This document shows positions 23,867-33,234 of a DNA stretch of 64,000 nucleotides, one piece after another. Position numbers and translations under genes: made by a program. Every line of letters begins with the position of its first letter. Position 1 is the stretch's first letter. This stretch comes from Paractinoplanes ferrugineus (lineage in GTDB: Bacteria > Actinomycetota > Actinomycetes > Mycobacteriales > Micromonosporaceae): contig NZ_BOMM01000009.1 in the NCBI RefSeq assembly GCF_016862195.1, forward strand, positions 62,001 through 126,000, read 5' to 3'. The notes below the pieces were generated by a model, which was not told the origin of the DNA, did no database searches, and saw only the letters and a list, made by a program, of their open reading frames with translations.

Positions 23867-24010
23867 ATGGAATTCATCCTCTGGATCCTCGCAGTCATTC
23901 TGGTCGTGGCCGGCATCCTCGCGCTGTTCCGCCGGCAGCTCCTCTGGGGCATCGTGCTGATCGTCGTCGGTCTCCTCGTGGGCCCCGGCGGCGTCAGCAT
24001 CTTCACCTGA
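23867..24010 (+). CDS. GPGG-motif small membrane protein
   Basis: 47 residues. Two hydrophobic segments (FILWILAVILVVAGILAL and LLWGIVLIVVGLLV) are joined by RRQ, and the GPGG motif lies near the C-terminus. This matches the short actinobacterial family named after that motif; its function is unknown. The ATG at 23867 has GAGGGCAGGGG upstream (23843-23853) and TATCCG 6 nt before it. A strong terminator follows. Confidence 0.75.
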   Translation: MEFILWILAVILVVAGILALFRRQLLWGIVLIVVGLLVGPGGVSIFT

Positions 24011-24044
24011 TCACCCCCGGCGAACAACAACTGAAGATCCCCCC

Positions 24045-24077
24045 GATACCGGGACCGCCGTCGGCGGTCCCGGTATC
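24045..24077 (+). terminator. Terminator after the GPGG protein gene
   Basis: GATACCGGGACCGCC and its complement pair over 15 bp with a three-base loop, followed by TCTTTGC. Confidence 0.85.
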
Positions 24078-24174
24078 TCTTTGCGGTCGTACCGCACCCG
24101 CAGTGCGACGGAAGCGCTCGAATCAGGACGTAAATCACTCGGTCACATTCGTCGATCCTCGCGAGGTAACCGCA

Positions 24175-25047
24175 GTGACCGAGGTACATCACTTCACGTA
24201 CGGGATCTTCAACCCGATCGCCGCCTATCTGCTGGCGTTCCTCGGCTCGTTCTTCGGGCTGCTCTGCACCGCCCGGGCGCGCGACGCGCGTACGCGTAGC
24301 CGGCGCACCCGATGGCTCGGCATCGCCGCGTTCTCCATCGGCGGTGGCGCGATCTGGCTCATGCACTTCTCCGCCATGCTCGGTTTCGACGTGCCGGCCA
24401 GCCCGGTCCGCTTCGACATCGTGATGACCCTGGCGAGCCTCGTCTTCGCGGTCATCGCGGTCGGACTCGGCCTGCTGATCGTCGGGCACGGGGCGCGCAG
24501 TCTCCCCCGGGTGATCGGGGCCGGTGTGCTGACCGGCGGCGGCGTGCTGACCATGCACTACACCGGCATGCAGGGCATGCACGTGGCCGGGCACGTGCAC
24601 TACAACCTGACGTTGGTGCTGGCCTCGGCGATCATCGCGGTGGTGGCGTGCACGGTCGCGCTCTGGTTCGCCATCTCGGTGCGCGGCTGGCTGCCGGTGA
24701 GCGGCGCCGCCGCGATCATGGCGATCGCCGTGTGCGGCATGCATTACACCGGCATGGCGGCCATGTCGGTCTCGCTCGACGGCGCCATCGCGACGGTGCA
24801 CGGCTTCCGGCCGCTCGCCATGATCGTGCCGATCACCGTGCTCACCGCGGCGACCATAGTGGGGGTGGCGTTGAGCGCGCTCCAGGCGATGACCGAGGAG
24901 GAGTTCACCGACGGGGCCGGCACCCCGAAACGGGGAATGCACGCGGAAACCACCAATCCGTGGTCCCTCAAGCAGGCGTCAGCCGCACCCGCGGGCCGCC
25001 GGCCCTCCCCCCGTCCGGTGCCGGCCCGGTCGACAACGAACCTCTGA
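24175..25047 (+). CDS. MHYT-domain membrane sensor
   Basis: About 290 residues with seven hydrophobic helices and three MHYT-type repeats (WLMHFSAM, TMHYTGMQGM, GMHYTGMAAM). MHYT domains are proposed to bind copper and sense a diatomic gas. Usually they are joined to GGDEF/EAL domains; here only a short basic Pro/Arg tail follows, so the output must come from a partner. The GTG at 24175 is chosen because TEVHHFTYG matches the usual family N-terminus. A second, similar MHYT gene lies at 62877. Confidence 0.88.
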   Translation: MTEVHHFTYGIFNPIAAYLLAFLGSFFGLLCTARARDARTRSRRTRWLGIAAFSIGGGAIWLMHFSAMLGFDVPASPVRFDIVMTLASLVFAVIAVGLGLLIVGHGARSLPRVIGAGVLTGGGVLTMHYTGMQGMHVAGHVHYNLTLVLASAIIAVVACTVALWFAISVRGWLPVSGAAAIMAIAVCGMHYTGMAAMSVSLDGAIATVHGFRPLAMIVPITVLTAATIVGVALSALQAMTEEEFTDGAGTPKRGMHAETTNPWSLKQASAAPAGRRPSPRPVPARSTTNL

Positions 25048-25063
25048 TCGCTACTCTGATCGC

Positions 25064-25780
25064 ATGGCGGCCCGGATGCTGTTGTCGATGCCATTGCATG
25101 CGATCACCGAGGTCTACGGCGAGGCGGGGCTGCGCGAGCGGTTCCTCCTGGAGGTGGGCGGCTTCCCACCCGAGGAGCGCGATCGGCTGGGCGTCGCCCT
25201 CGAACTCGCCGAGAAACTGCACGCCGAGGACCGGCGCGTCCGCGAGCCCTACATGAACCACCTGCTGCGCGTCGCGATCCGGATCATCAAGTACTACGGG
25301 GTACGCGACGTCGACGTGCTCGTCGCGGCCCTGCTGCACGACGCCGTCGAGGACCACCCGAACGAGCTCGGCCTGCTCGCCACCGGCACCCACCAGGAGC
25401 TGACCGACGCGGCGATCGCCGAGCTGGCCCGCCTGTTCAACCCGCGGGTCGCCGAACTGGTCCGCTCGGTCACCAACCCCGAGTACGACCCCGGCCGCGA
25501 CCGCCACGAGCAGTACCGCGACCACGTCGCCAGCAGCCTCGAGCGCGACCCGTGGGCACGGGTGATCAAGGTGTCCGACTTCACCGACAACGGCGTGGGG
25601 GTCATCCACACCACGGCCGAGAAGGCACTCTCGGCGGCCACCAAATATCGGCCGCTCGTGCCCAAGCTGCGCGAACTCGTCGGGCGTCCGGACACCCCGC
25701 TGTCGGTGGCCGCCAAGGATCACATCCTGGATCAACTGGACCTGGCCGAGGAGCGGTTCGCCGCCATTCTCGACGATTAA
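25064..25780 (+). CDS. HD-domain phosphohydrolase (SpoT/Mesh1-like)
   Basis: 238 residues. The metal and catalytic residues of the RelA/SpoT hydrolase-type HD domain are visible: His in NHLLRVA, HD plus Glu-Asp in LLHDAVED, and Asp in KVSDFTDN. There is no synthetase domain. It may be a small alarmone hydrolase or act on another nucleotide. TACTCT lies 6 nt before the ATG, so the mRNA is probably leaderless. It ends 9 nt before the glucosidase gene. Confidence 0.8.
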   Translation: MAARMLLSMPLHAITEVYGEAGLRERFLLEVGGFPPEERDRLGVALELAEKLHAEDRRVREPYMNHLLRVAIRIIKYYGVRDVDVLVAALLHDAVEDHPNELGLLATGTHQELTDAAIAELARLFNPRVAELVRSVTNPEYDPGRDRHEQYRDHVASSLERDPWARVIKVSDFTDNGVGVIHTTAEKALSAATKYRPLVPKLRELVGRPDTPLSVAAKDHILDQLDLAEERFAAILDD

Positions 25781-25789
25781 CCTGACGAC

Positions 25790-27394
25790 ATGCCCAACCA
25801 CTGGTGGCGCGAGGCCGTCATCTACCAGGTCTATCCCCGCTCGTTCGCCGACAGCGACGGCGACGGCATGGGTGACCTGCCCGGCATCACCGGGCGCCTG
25901 CCGCACCTGAAGCAGCTCGGCATCGACGCCGTCTGGATGTCACCGTTCTATCCCTCGCCGCAGCACGACGCCGGTTACGACGTCGCCGACTACCGCTCGG
26001 TCGACCCCCGTTTCGGTGACCTCGGTGACGCCGACAAGCTCATCAGCGAGGCCCACGCACTGGGCTTGAAGGTCATCGTCGACCTGGTGCCCAACCACAC
26101 CTCGAGCGAGCACGCCTGGTTCCAGGCGGCGCTGGCGGCCGGGCCCGGCAGCCCCGAGCGCGATCGCTACGTCTTCCGGGACGGCCCCACCGCGCCCAAC
26201 TCGTGGACCAGCATGTTCGGCGGTTCCGCCTGGGAGCGCGTGCCCGACGGCCAGTGGTACCTCCACCTGTTCGACGTCAGCCAGCCCGACCTCAACTGGG
26301 GCAACCCGCAGGTGCGCGCCGAGTTCGCCGACATCCTGCGGTTCTGGCTCGACCGAGGCGTCGACGGCTTCCGGGTCGACGTGGCCCACGGCCTGATCAA
26401 AGAGGCGAACCTCGCCGAGTGGACGCAGCCCACGGCGGTGCTGGGCGGCCTCGACCCGGTCGGACCGCGGCCCCCGATGTGGGACCAGGAGGGGGTGCAC
26501 GAGATCTACCGGGAATGGCGCGCGATCCTCGACGAGTACGAGCCCGAACGCATCCTGGTCGCCGAGGCGTGGGTGGCCCCGGCCGACCGGCTCGCCCGTT
26601 ACGTGCGCCCCGACGAGATGCACCAGGCGTTCAACTTCGAATACCTCGAGGCCCCGTGGCGCGCGGCTGACCTGCGCCGGGTGATCAGCTCGACGATGGC
26701 CGCGAACGCCACCGTCGGCGCGCCCACCACCTGGGTGCTGTCCAACCATGACGTGATCCGGCACGCCACCCGGCTCGGCTATCCGGTCGGACAGGGCCGG
26801 CAGCACGGCATCGGCCCCGAGGACCCGCAACCGGACACCGCCCTCGGCCTGCGCCGGGCCCGCGCGGCCACCATGCTGATGCTGGCGCTGCCCGGCTCGG
26901 CCTACCTCTACCAGGGCGAGGAGCTCGGGCTGCCCGAGCACACCACGATGCCGCACGAGTTCCGGCAGGACCCGGCCCGGGCCCGCTCCGGCGAGACGGT
27001 GGTGGGCCGGGACGGCTGCCGGGTGCCGATCCCGTGGGAGGCCGACGCACCGTCGTACGGCTTCGGCCCGGCCGACGCCTCGTGGCTGCCCCAGCCGGCG
27101 ACCTGGGCGGAATACGCGCTGGACCGGCAGCAGGACGTGCCCGGCTCGACCTGGGAGCTCTACCGGCGGGCTCTCGAACTGCGCCGTTCGCACGGGCTCG
27201 GGCGGGGAGATCTGGTCTGGCAGGAGACGTCCTCGGACGTCCTGGCCCTGCGCAACGGCGACGTGCTGGTGACCGCGAACCTCGGCCAGAGCCCGGTCGC
27301 GCTACCGGCCGGGGCTCGGGTCCTGCTCACGAGCGAGCCCCTCGACGCCGACGGCCGTGTCCCCACCGACGTCACCGTCTGGGCCGTGGTCTGA
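25790..27394 (+). CDS. GH13 alpha-glucosidase/oligo-glucosidase
   Basis: 534 residues with a (beta/alpha)8 barrel. The catalytic triad is clear: nucleophile Asp197 (GFRVDV), acid/base Glu259 (LVAEAW) and Asp321 (SNHD). The N-terminus WWREAVIYQVYPRSFADSDGDG is typical of the intracellular alpha-1,4/1,6-glucosidase group. There is no signal peptide, so it acts on imported oligosaccharides in the cytoplasm. TAACCT lies 6 nt before the ATG. The 3' end overlaps the convergent transporter gene by about 93 nt. Confidence 0.92.
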   Translation: MPNHWWREAVIYQVYPRSFADSDGDGMGDLPGITGRLPHLKQLGIDAVWMSPFYPSPQHDAGYDVADYRSVDPRFGDLGDADKLISEAHALGLKVIVDLVPNHTSSEHAWFQAALAAGPGSPERDRYVFRDGPTAPNSWTSMFGGSAWERVPDGQWYLHLFDVSQPDLNWGNPQVRAEFADILRFWLDRGVDGFRVDVAHGLIKEANLAEWTQPTAVLGGLDPVGPRPPMWDQEGVHEIYREWRAILDEYEPERILVAEAWVAPADRLARYVRPDEMHQAFNFEYLEAPWRAADLRRVISSTMAANATVGAPTTWVLSNHDVIRHATRLGYPVGQGRQHGIGPEDPQPDTALGLRRARAATMLMLALPGSAYLYQGEELGLPEHTTMPHEFRQDPARARSGETVVGRDGCRVPIPWEADAPSYGFGPADASWLPQPATWAEYALDRQQDVPGSTWELYRRALELRRSHGLGRGDLVWQETSSDVLALRNGDVLVTANLGQSPVALPAGARVLLTSEPLDADGRVPTDVTVWAVV

Positions 27395-28765
27395 CCCGGT
27401 CGCCGCGGCCAGCAGGGCGGCGTGCGTGTCCGCCATGTCCTTCGCCACCGTCCTGCTGGCCAGCCAGAACATCACGCCCGTCGGCAGCCAGAAGAACTGG
27501 AAGCCGGCCAGTCCGACCGCGTAGTTGAGCGGCGGCGGGAACGCGCCCGCCAGGCCCCGGAAGACCACCGCCACCATCGCGTTCCCACCCGCCCGGCCGA
27601 AGCCGTTCACCAGGTTGCCGAGGCTGTAGACGGTGCCGCGGTGCTCGGGCGGGTTGACGTCGGCGATGAGCGCGAACCAGTTCGGTGAGTTGGCCGACGT
27701 CAACATCAGCGCGAACACGGCGGTGGCCAGGCACAGGCCGACCGACGGCTCGGTGAACACGTCGGACAGCACCGCCTTGATCACGGCGCCGGAGCCGGCC
27801 CCGTCGGGCACGTCGATGGTCATCGGCACGAAGAACAGCACGACGTAGAACGGCACCGCGGCGAGCACGCCGACGCTCGCGACCAGGGCGCGGCCCCGGG
27901 GCGTACGCCGTTGCAGCCGGTCACCGGCCAGCCCACCGAGGATGCTCAGCGCGCCACCGGCCTGGAACAACGTGGCGAAGACGCTGCCGACGAGCACCGC
28001 GGTGCCGGCCGAGTAGCCCTGGTCCTCGGCGCGGGCGCGGAACAGCACCGGCAGCCAGACCAGCGAGCCGAGCGCGATCTGCGCGGTCGCGCCCTGGAAG
28101 ATCAACCAGATGTTGGTGCGCCGGCGCAGGATCACCGGCAGGTCTCGGGAGTGGATCCGCTCGTCGTAATCCACCCCGGCCAGCTCGGGCTGGCTGTCGC
28201 CGCGCGGCACGTTGTAGGTGAACAGGTAGGCCAACCCGGCGACCACGCCGACGCCGGCGGTGATCAGGAACGGCTCGCGCCAGTCCGTGTGCCCGAGCAG
28301 GCCACCCACCATCGTGCCGGCGAGCGTGCCGACCCCCTGGGACAGGCCCCAGAAGCTCATCACGAGGCCGCGCCGCTTCGGCGAGATCAGGTCACTGACC
28401 ACCGCGAAGCTGACCGACGCGACGGCGCCGAGGCCGAACGACGCGACGACCTGGGCGAGCAGGAACGACGAGTAGCTCTCGGCGAGACCCGACCACGCGG
28501 TGCCGGCGACCCAGATCGCGGTGCCGAGGATCAGCACCGGTTTGCGGTCGGTGCGGTCCCCGGCGTACGCGAATCCGATCGCGGCGATCGCGCTGATCAG
28601 GAACATGATCGTGGTGGCGAGGGCGATGTGGCCCTCGCCCACCCCGAGGCTGTCCCCGATGCTGCCGTAGAGCGGCGGCACCAACCCGATCGCCACGTTG
28701 TCCAGCGACGCCAGGATCACGAAGACCACGACGCTGTAGGCGCGGTGCGCGGTGCCGCCCTTCAT
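27302..28765 (-). CDS. MFS transporter in the xylose operon
   Basis: About 487 residues, 12 membrane helices. The loop GDRTDRKPVL between helices 2 and 3 is MFS motif A, and a repeat-like GDRLQRRTPRGRAL opens the second half. The Arg/Pro/Asp-rich tail overlaps the glucosidase gene. The ATG overlaps the xylB stop codon (TGATG), so it is the third gene of the xyl operon and likely imports a pentose or xyloside, though sequence alone does not prove the substrate. Confidence 0.85.
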   Translation of the reverse strand: MKGGTAHRAYSVVVFVILASLDNVAIGLVPPLYGSIGDSLGVGEGHIALATTIMFLISAIAAIGFAYAGDRTDRKPVLILGTAIWVAGTAWSGLAESYSSFLLAQVVASFGLGAVASVSFAVVSDLISPKRRGLVMSFWGLSQGVGTLAGTMVGGLLGHTDWREPFLITAGVGVVAGLAYLFTYNVPRGDSQPELAGVDYDERIHSRDLPVILRRRTNIWLIFQGATAQIALGSLVWLPVLFRARAEDQGYSAGTAVLVGSVFATLFQAGGALSILGGLAGDRLQRRTPRGRALVASVGVLAAVPFYVVLFFVPMTIDVPDGAGSGAVIKAVLSDVFTEPSVGLCLATAVFALMLTSANSPNWFALIADVNPPEHRGTVYSLGNLVNGFGRAGGNAMVAVVFRGLAGAFPPPLNYAVGLAGFQFFWLPTGVMFWLASRTVAKDMADTHAALLAAATGSDHGPDGDVGGDTAVGVEGLAREQDPSPGR

Positions 28766-30153
28766 CACTTGAGCAGGTTAGCGACCTTCTTGTACTGCTC
28801 ACGAATCAGTGGGGCGGCCACCGCTTCGTACGTCTCGGGGGTCTCCGCCGTCCAGACCGGCGGTTCCGCGCCGCCCCGGGCGACCCACGCGGCCTGGCGG
28901 GCCGCACCGTCGGCGACGTATTCCCCCGGCGGCGGCACCAGCACCGGCAGCCCGAACAGCTCGGCCGCCACCCGGCGGACCGCCTCGCTGCGGGCGCCCC
29001 CGCCGACGAGCACGATCCGGTTGGCCGTGGCGCCGTGCCGGATCAGCGCGTCGAGACCGTCGGCGAGCCCGCACAACATGCCCTCGACCGAGGCCCGCGC
29101 CAGGTGCGCCGGGTCGGCGGTCCGGAGCGTCAGGCCGTGGATCGACCCGGTGGCGTCGGGCAGGTTGGGCGTGCGCTCGCCCTCGAGGTACGGGATGAGC
29201 ACGAGCCCGTCGGCCCCGGCCGGCGCCTGGAGCGCGAGGCTGGAGAGCTGGTCGTGGTCGACACCGAGCAGCTTGGTCGCGGCGTCGAGCACCCGGGCCG
29301 CGTTGAGCGTCACCACGATCGGCAGGAACCGGCCGGTGACGTCGGCGAAACCGGCCACCGTGCCGCTTGGGTCGTCCGGCGACACCTCGGCCGACACGAA
29401 GACGGTGCCGGAGGTGCCGATCGAGACGACCGCGTCACCCGGTCCGGCACCCGTGCCGAACAGCGCGGCCGCGTTGTCCCCGGCACCGGGGCCGAGCGGG
29501 GCCCCATTGGGCAGGTGGCCGGCGATGCCGGTGGGGCCCAGCACCTCAGGCGTCTTCAGCAGCCGACCGAAACCCAGCTCGAGCAGGTCGGGGCGGTATT
29601 CGTTGGTCTTGGCCGACCAGTAGAGCGTGCCACTGGCGTCGCTGCGGTCGGTCTTGATCGTGTTGATGTCGGTCGACCCGGACAGCTTCCAGGTCAACCA
29701 GTCGTGCGGCAGGCAGACCGCGGCCACCCGGGCCGCGTTCGCCGGCTCGTTGCGAGCCAGCCAGCGCAGCTTGGTCAGGGTGAAGCTGGCCACCGGCACG
29801 ATGCCGACCGCGTCGGCCCACTTGGCGCCACCACCGAGCTCCTGGATCAGGTCGGCGGCCGCCCCGGCGCTGCGGGTGTCGTTCCACAGCAGCGCCGGGC
29901 GGACCACCTCGCCGTTCTCGTCGAGCACCACCATGCCGTGCTGCTGGCCGGCCACCGAGGCGGCGGCCACGTCGTCCAGGCCACCGGCCTGCTCGATCGC
30001 TTCCTGCAGCGCGGCCCACCAGGCGTCCGGATGCACCTCGGTGCCGTCCGGATGCGCGGCCCGGCCCTGCCGGACCAGTTTCCCGGTCTCCGCGTCGCGG
30101 ATGACCACCTTGCAGGACTGGGTGGAACTGTCGATCCCGGCTACGAGAGTCAT
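28765..30153 (-). CDS. xylB: Xylulokinase
   Basis: 462 residues of the FGGY kinase family. The N-terminal ATPase motif [13 protein letters not shown], the segment [12 protein letters not shown] and the C-terminal [24 protein letters not shown] are typical of XylB. It phosphorylates D-xylulose made by XylA. The start lies 7 nt after the xylA stop and the stop overlaps the transporter start, so all three are one operon. Confidence 0.94.
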   Translation of the reverse strand: MTLVAGIDSSTQSCKVVIRDAETGKLVRQGRAAHPDGTEVHPDAWWAALQEAIEQAGGLDDVAAASVAGQQHGMVVLDENGEVVRPALLWNDTRSAGAAADLIQELGGGAKWADAVGIVPVASFTLTKLRWLARNEPANAARVAAVCLPHDWLTWKLSGSTDINTIKTDRSDASGTLYWSAKTNEYRPDLLELGFGRLLKTPEVLGPTGIAGHLPNGAPLGPGAGDNAAALFGTGAGPGDAVVSIGTSGTVFVSAEVSPDDPSGTVAGFADVTGRFLPIVVTLNAARVLDAATKLLGVDHDQLSSLALQAPAGADGLVLIPYLEGERTPNLPDATGSIHGLTLRTADPAHLARASVEGMLCGLADGLDALIRHGATANRIVLVGGGARSEAVRRVAAELFGLPVLVPPPGEYVADGAARQAAWVARGGAEPPVWTAETPETYEAVAAPLIREQYKKVANLLK

Positions 30154-30160
30154 GTCTTCC

Positions 30161-31348
30161 TCAGTTGGCCCGAAGAACGTGGTCGATGGCGAGCTGGTGC
30201 AGCTTCACGAAACCGTAGCCCTGGGCACCGGCCGCGTCGACGTCGAACTCCTCGAAGGCGCTCTTGTCGTTGAGCAGGTCCTGGTAGGTCTCGCCGGGGT
30301 TGAGCGTGGGGGTCTCGAGCTCGAGAACCTTGCTCGCCCGCAGCGCCTCCTGCACCACCGGGTCGGCGCGGAACGCCTGAGCGCGCTCCTTGAGCAGCAG
30401 GTACATCCGCATGTTGGCCTTGGCCGACTCCCAGACGCCCTCGTAGTCCTCGGTCCGGGACGGCTTGTAGTCGAAGTGGCGGGGGCCGTCGTACTTGGGT
30501 CCGCCGCCGACCGGGCCGTTCTCCAGCAGGTCGACCAGCGCGAACGCGTTGAGCAGGTCGCCGTGGCCGAAGACCAGGTCCTGGTCGAACTTGACCGAGT
30601 GCTGGCCGTTGAGGTCGATGTGGAACAGCTTCTTGTGCCACAGCGCCTGGGCGATGCCGGCGAAGAAGTTGAGGTTGGACATCTGCTCGTGGCCGACCTC
30701 GGGGTTGATGCCGAACAGCTCGGGCCGCTCCAGCTCCTGGGTGAAGGCGATGGCGTGGCCGAGCGTCGGGAGCAGGATGTCGCCCCGGGGCTCGTTCGGC
30801 TTGGGCTCGATGGCGAAGCGCAGGCCGTAGCCCTTGTCCTCGGAGTACTGCGCGACCAGGTTGAGGCCCTCGCGGTAACGGTCGAGCGCGGCGTAGATGT
30901 CCTTGGCCACGTCGTACTCGGCGCCCTCGCGGCCACCCCAGAGCACGAAGGTCTCGGCGCCCAGCTCGGCGGCGAGGTCGACCTGGCGCAGGATCTTGCG
31001 CAGCGCGTAACGGCGGACCGAGCGGTCGTTGCTGGTGAACGCGCCGTCCTTGAACACCGGGTGGGTGAACGTGTTGGTGGTGACCATCGGGACGACCAGG
31101 CCGGTCTCCTCGAGCGCCTTCTTGAACCCGGCGAGGATCGAGTCGCGGGTGCCGGCGTCGGAGCCGAACGGGATCAGGTCGTCGTCGTGGAACGTGAGGC
31201 CGTAGGCCCCGAGCTCGGCGAGCTTGTGAACGGCCTCGATCGGGTCGAGCTCGGCGCGGGTGGCGTCACCGAACGCGTCGCGGGCCTGCCAGCCGACGGT
31301 CCAGAGGCCGAATGTGAACTTGTCCTCGCGGGTGGGTTGGACCGGCAT
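30161..31348 (-). CDS. xylA: Xylose isomerase
   Basis: 395 residues, the usual length for actinobacterial class I xylose isomerase. It shows the N-terminus [23 protein letters not shown], catalytic His in GLTFHDDDL, and metal ligands in [18 protein letters not shown] and LFHIDLNGQ. The ATG at 31348 has GGAGG 5 nt upstream, better than the longer frame. It is the first gene of xylA-xylB-MFS, divergent from the ROK regulator. Confidence 0.96.
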   Translation of the reverse strand: MPVQPTREDKFTFGLWTVGWQARDAFGDATRAELDPIEAVHKLAELGAYGLTFHDDDLIPFGSDAGTRDSILAGFKKALEETGLVVPMVTTNTFTHPVFKDGAFTSNDRSVRRYALRKILRQVDLAAELGAETFVLWGGREGAEYDVAKDIYAALDRYREGLNLVAQYSEDKGYGLRFAIEPKPNEPRGDILLPTLGHAIAFTQELERPELFGINPEVGHEQMSNLNFFAGIAQALWHKKLFHIDLNGQHSVKFDQDLVFGHGDLLNAFALVDLLENGPVGGGPKYDGPRHFDYKPSRTEDYEGVWESAKANMRMYLLLKERAQAFRADPVVQEALRASKVLELETPTLNPGETYQDLLNDKSAFEEFDVDAAGAQGYGFVKLHQLAIDHVLRAN

Positions 31349-31360
31349 GGTTACCTCCAC

Positions 31361-31422
31361 GTAACAGACTTGATTTGTTTATTGGTTGAATTATTTGGAG
31401 TCGGTGTGGCATTGTCAAGGGC
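31361..31422. promoter_or_regulatory. Operator/promoter region between xylA and the ROK regulator
   Basis: The 62-nt divergent gap is strikingly A/T-rich. It contains a direct repeat, TTGATTTGTTT (31370-31380) and TTGAATTATTT (31386-31396), 16 nt apart, followed by TTGG each time. This is the likely binding site for the ROK-type repressor controlling both directions. Confidence 0.65.
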
Positions 31423-32556
31423 ATGCCCGCCCGGATCATGAATGCTCCTCGGACCCCGGTCCGGCAATCGAGCGTGCGGGCCCATAATCTCGCGCTTGTC
31501 CTGCAAACCGTGGCGAACAGCGCAGATCGGCCATCTCGAGCGGGCATTTCGGCCTCCACGGGCCTGACCCGGGCCACCGTGTCGGCGCTCGTCGACGACC
31601 TGATCGCGGGTGGTCTGCTGACCGAGCACGACCCGGCTCCCCGCACCGGCGCCGGCCGGCCCGCCGCCGGTCTGGCGCTGAGCGCGGCCGGTCCGGCCGG
31701 ACTCGGCCTCGAGATCAACGTCGACTACCTGGCCGCCTGCGTGGTCGACCTGACGGGCGAGGTCCGGCACCGCTTCATCGCCCGGCACGACCAGCGCCCC
31801 CTCTCTCCCGGCGGCTCCCTGACCGAACTGGGCGGGCTGGCGTCACAGGCGATCTCGGCGGCCACGGCTGACGGCCTGGCCGTCGCGGGTGCGGCCCTCG
31901 CCGTTCCCGGTCTGGTCACGTCGAGCGGCATCGTCCGCGTCGCCCCCAACCTGGACTGGCTGGACGTGGACGCCCCGGCGCTGCTCAACCAGGTGCCCGG
32001 CCTCGCCGACCTGCCGGTGGTGGTCGACAACGAGGCCAATCTCGCGGCCCTCGGCGAGCTGCGGGCGGGCGACGGCGAGCCGACGTTCCTCTACGTCTCC
32101 GGCGAGATCGGGATCGGCGCCGGCATCGTCCTCGACGGCGAGCTCTACCGGGGCCGGCGGGGCTGGAGCGGCGAGATCGGTCACGTCACGGTCTTCCCCG
32201 ACGGCCGCCTCTGCCGCTGCGGTGCGAACGGCTGCCTGGAGCAGTACGCCGGCCAGGAGCAGGTCGCCGCCGACGCCGACCTGGCCGCTTTCGCCCTGGG
32301 CGTCGCCCTGGCGGCGGTGGTGAACCTGCTCGACATCTCGGTGATCGTGCTGGGCGGCGCCTACGCCCCGGAGTTCGCCCGCCTGCGCCCGGGGATCGAG
32401 GCCGAGCTGACCCGCCGGGTGCTGACCGCGAGCCTCGCGCCGGTCACGCTGCGAGCGGCGACGCTGGGCCCGGACGCCGCCATGCGGGGCGCCGCCGGCG
32501 CCGTGATCCAACAGCTGATCGACGACCCGGCGACCTTCCTGAACAGTACGAGCTAG
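31423..32556 (+). CDS. xylR: ROK-family xylose repressor
   Basis: 377 residues. An N-terminal HTH (RAGISASTGLTRATVSALVDDLIAGGLLTE) precedes a ROK sugar-kinase-like fold with GRPAAGLALS, VVDNEANLAALGE, and the ROK zinc motif CRCGANGCLEQYA (His in GEIGHVTVF). It should release its operator on binding xylose or a derivative. It is divergent from xylA with the A/T-rich operator between them. The name is assigned by context and domain structure. Confidence 0.9.
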   Translation: MPARIMNAPRTPVRQSSVRAHNLALVLQTVANSADRPSRAGISASTGLTRATVSALVDDLIAGGLLTEHDPAPRTGAGRPAAGLALSAAGPAGLGLEINVDYLAACVVDLTGEVRHRFIARHDQRPLSPGGSLTELGGLASQAISAATADGLAVAGAALAVPGLVTSSGIVRVAPNLDWLDVDAPALLNQVPGLADLPVVVDNEANLAALGELRAGDGEPTFLYVSGEIGIGAGIVLDGELYRGRRGWSGEIGHVTVFPDGRLCRCGANGCLEQYAGQEQVAADADLAAFALGVALAAVVNLLDISVIVLGGAYAPEFARLRPGIEAELTRRVLTASLAPVTLRAATLGPDAAMRGAAGAVIQQLIDDPATFLNSTS

Positions 32557-32638
32557 CCCGCCCACCACCGCCGCCAGGCAGCGGCCGTGGTGACGCCCGG
32601 CGCGAGCTCGCGGACATGGCCGGGCCGGGTGCGGCGAC

Positions 32639-33112
32639 CTACGCCGTGCGGGCCGAGGCGGAGCCGACGGCGGGCTCGGCGGCCGCCGCGGCGAACTCCG
32701 ACAGGCCGCGCAACAGGGCGGCCCGGCCCGACAGTGACATCCGCTCCAGGGTCGAGGAGAGGGCCAGCCGGCGGATGCGGCGCAGTTCGGCAAGCAGAAT
32801 GCGGGACGACGGCGTCAGATAGAGGGCGATCTCGCGACGGTCGGCCCGGCCCGGAGCGCGCTCGACCATTCCCGAGGCCACCAGGCGGTCGCACAACCGG
32901 CTCGCCGAGGACAGCAGCATGTCCATCTCGGCGGCCAAGCCGCCCAGGTTGACGCCCTCCGCGCGCTCGACCGCCAGCAGCGCGTTGAGCTGGGCCGCGG
33001 ACAACCGGGGGGTGACCTGCTCACGCGCGGCGTCCCAGGCGGACAGCAGGGCTTGCGCCGCGTCGTCGATCGCCGCCGCGTGGATCGGGTCCGGGCCGTC
33101 GTGGAACGCCAT
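32639..33112 (-). CDS. MarR-family transcriptional regulator
   Basis: 157 residues. The winged helix reads VNLGGLAAEMDMLLSSASRLCDRLVASGMVER with the wing APGRADRREIALYLT, where the MarR Asp-Arg-Arg signature is seen. The ATG at 33112 is chosen because the family start (helix 1) follows directly; upstream residues look non-homologous. The target is unknown. It is convergent with the ROK gene. Confidence 0.83.
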   Translation of the reverse strand: MAFHDGPDPIHAAAIDDAAQALLSAWDAAREQVTPRLSAAQLNALLAVERAEGVNLGGLAAEMDMLLSSASRLCDRLVASGMVERAPGRADRREIALYLTPSSRILLAELRRIRRLALSSTLERMSLSGRAALLRGLSEFAAAAAEPAVGSASARTA

Positions 33113-33190
33113 GGTGCAGGTGAGCTTACCTCGCGGCGGCATTCGCTTCGCCACTCCCAGCGGTCGACGTACTGGTTGCCCGAAATGGGA

Positions 33191-33221
33191 GACGGCCGCC
33201 ACCGGTGTGGTGACGGCCGTC
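33191..33221 (-). terminator. Hairpin downstream of the VWA protein gene
   Basis: GACGGCCG and CGGCCGTC pair, with an inner CACC/GGTG stem, just after the stop at 33235 on the minus strand. Confidence 0.55.
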
Positions 33222-33234
33222 CTGCGTACTCGGC

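Noticed and set aside
29627..31441. Long plus-strand frame opposite xylA/xylB
   Set aside because: Shadow frame; xylA and xylB are unmistakable on the minus strand.
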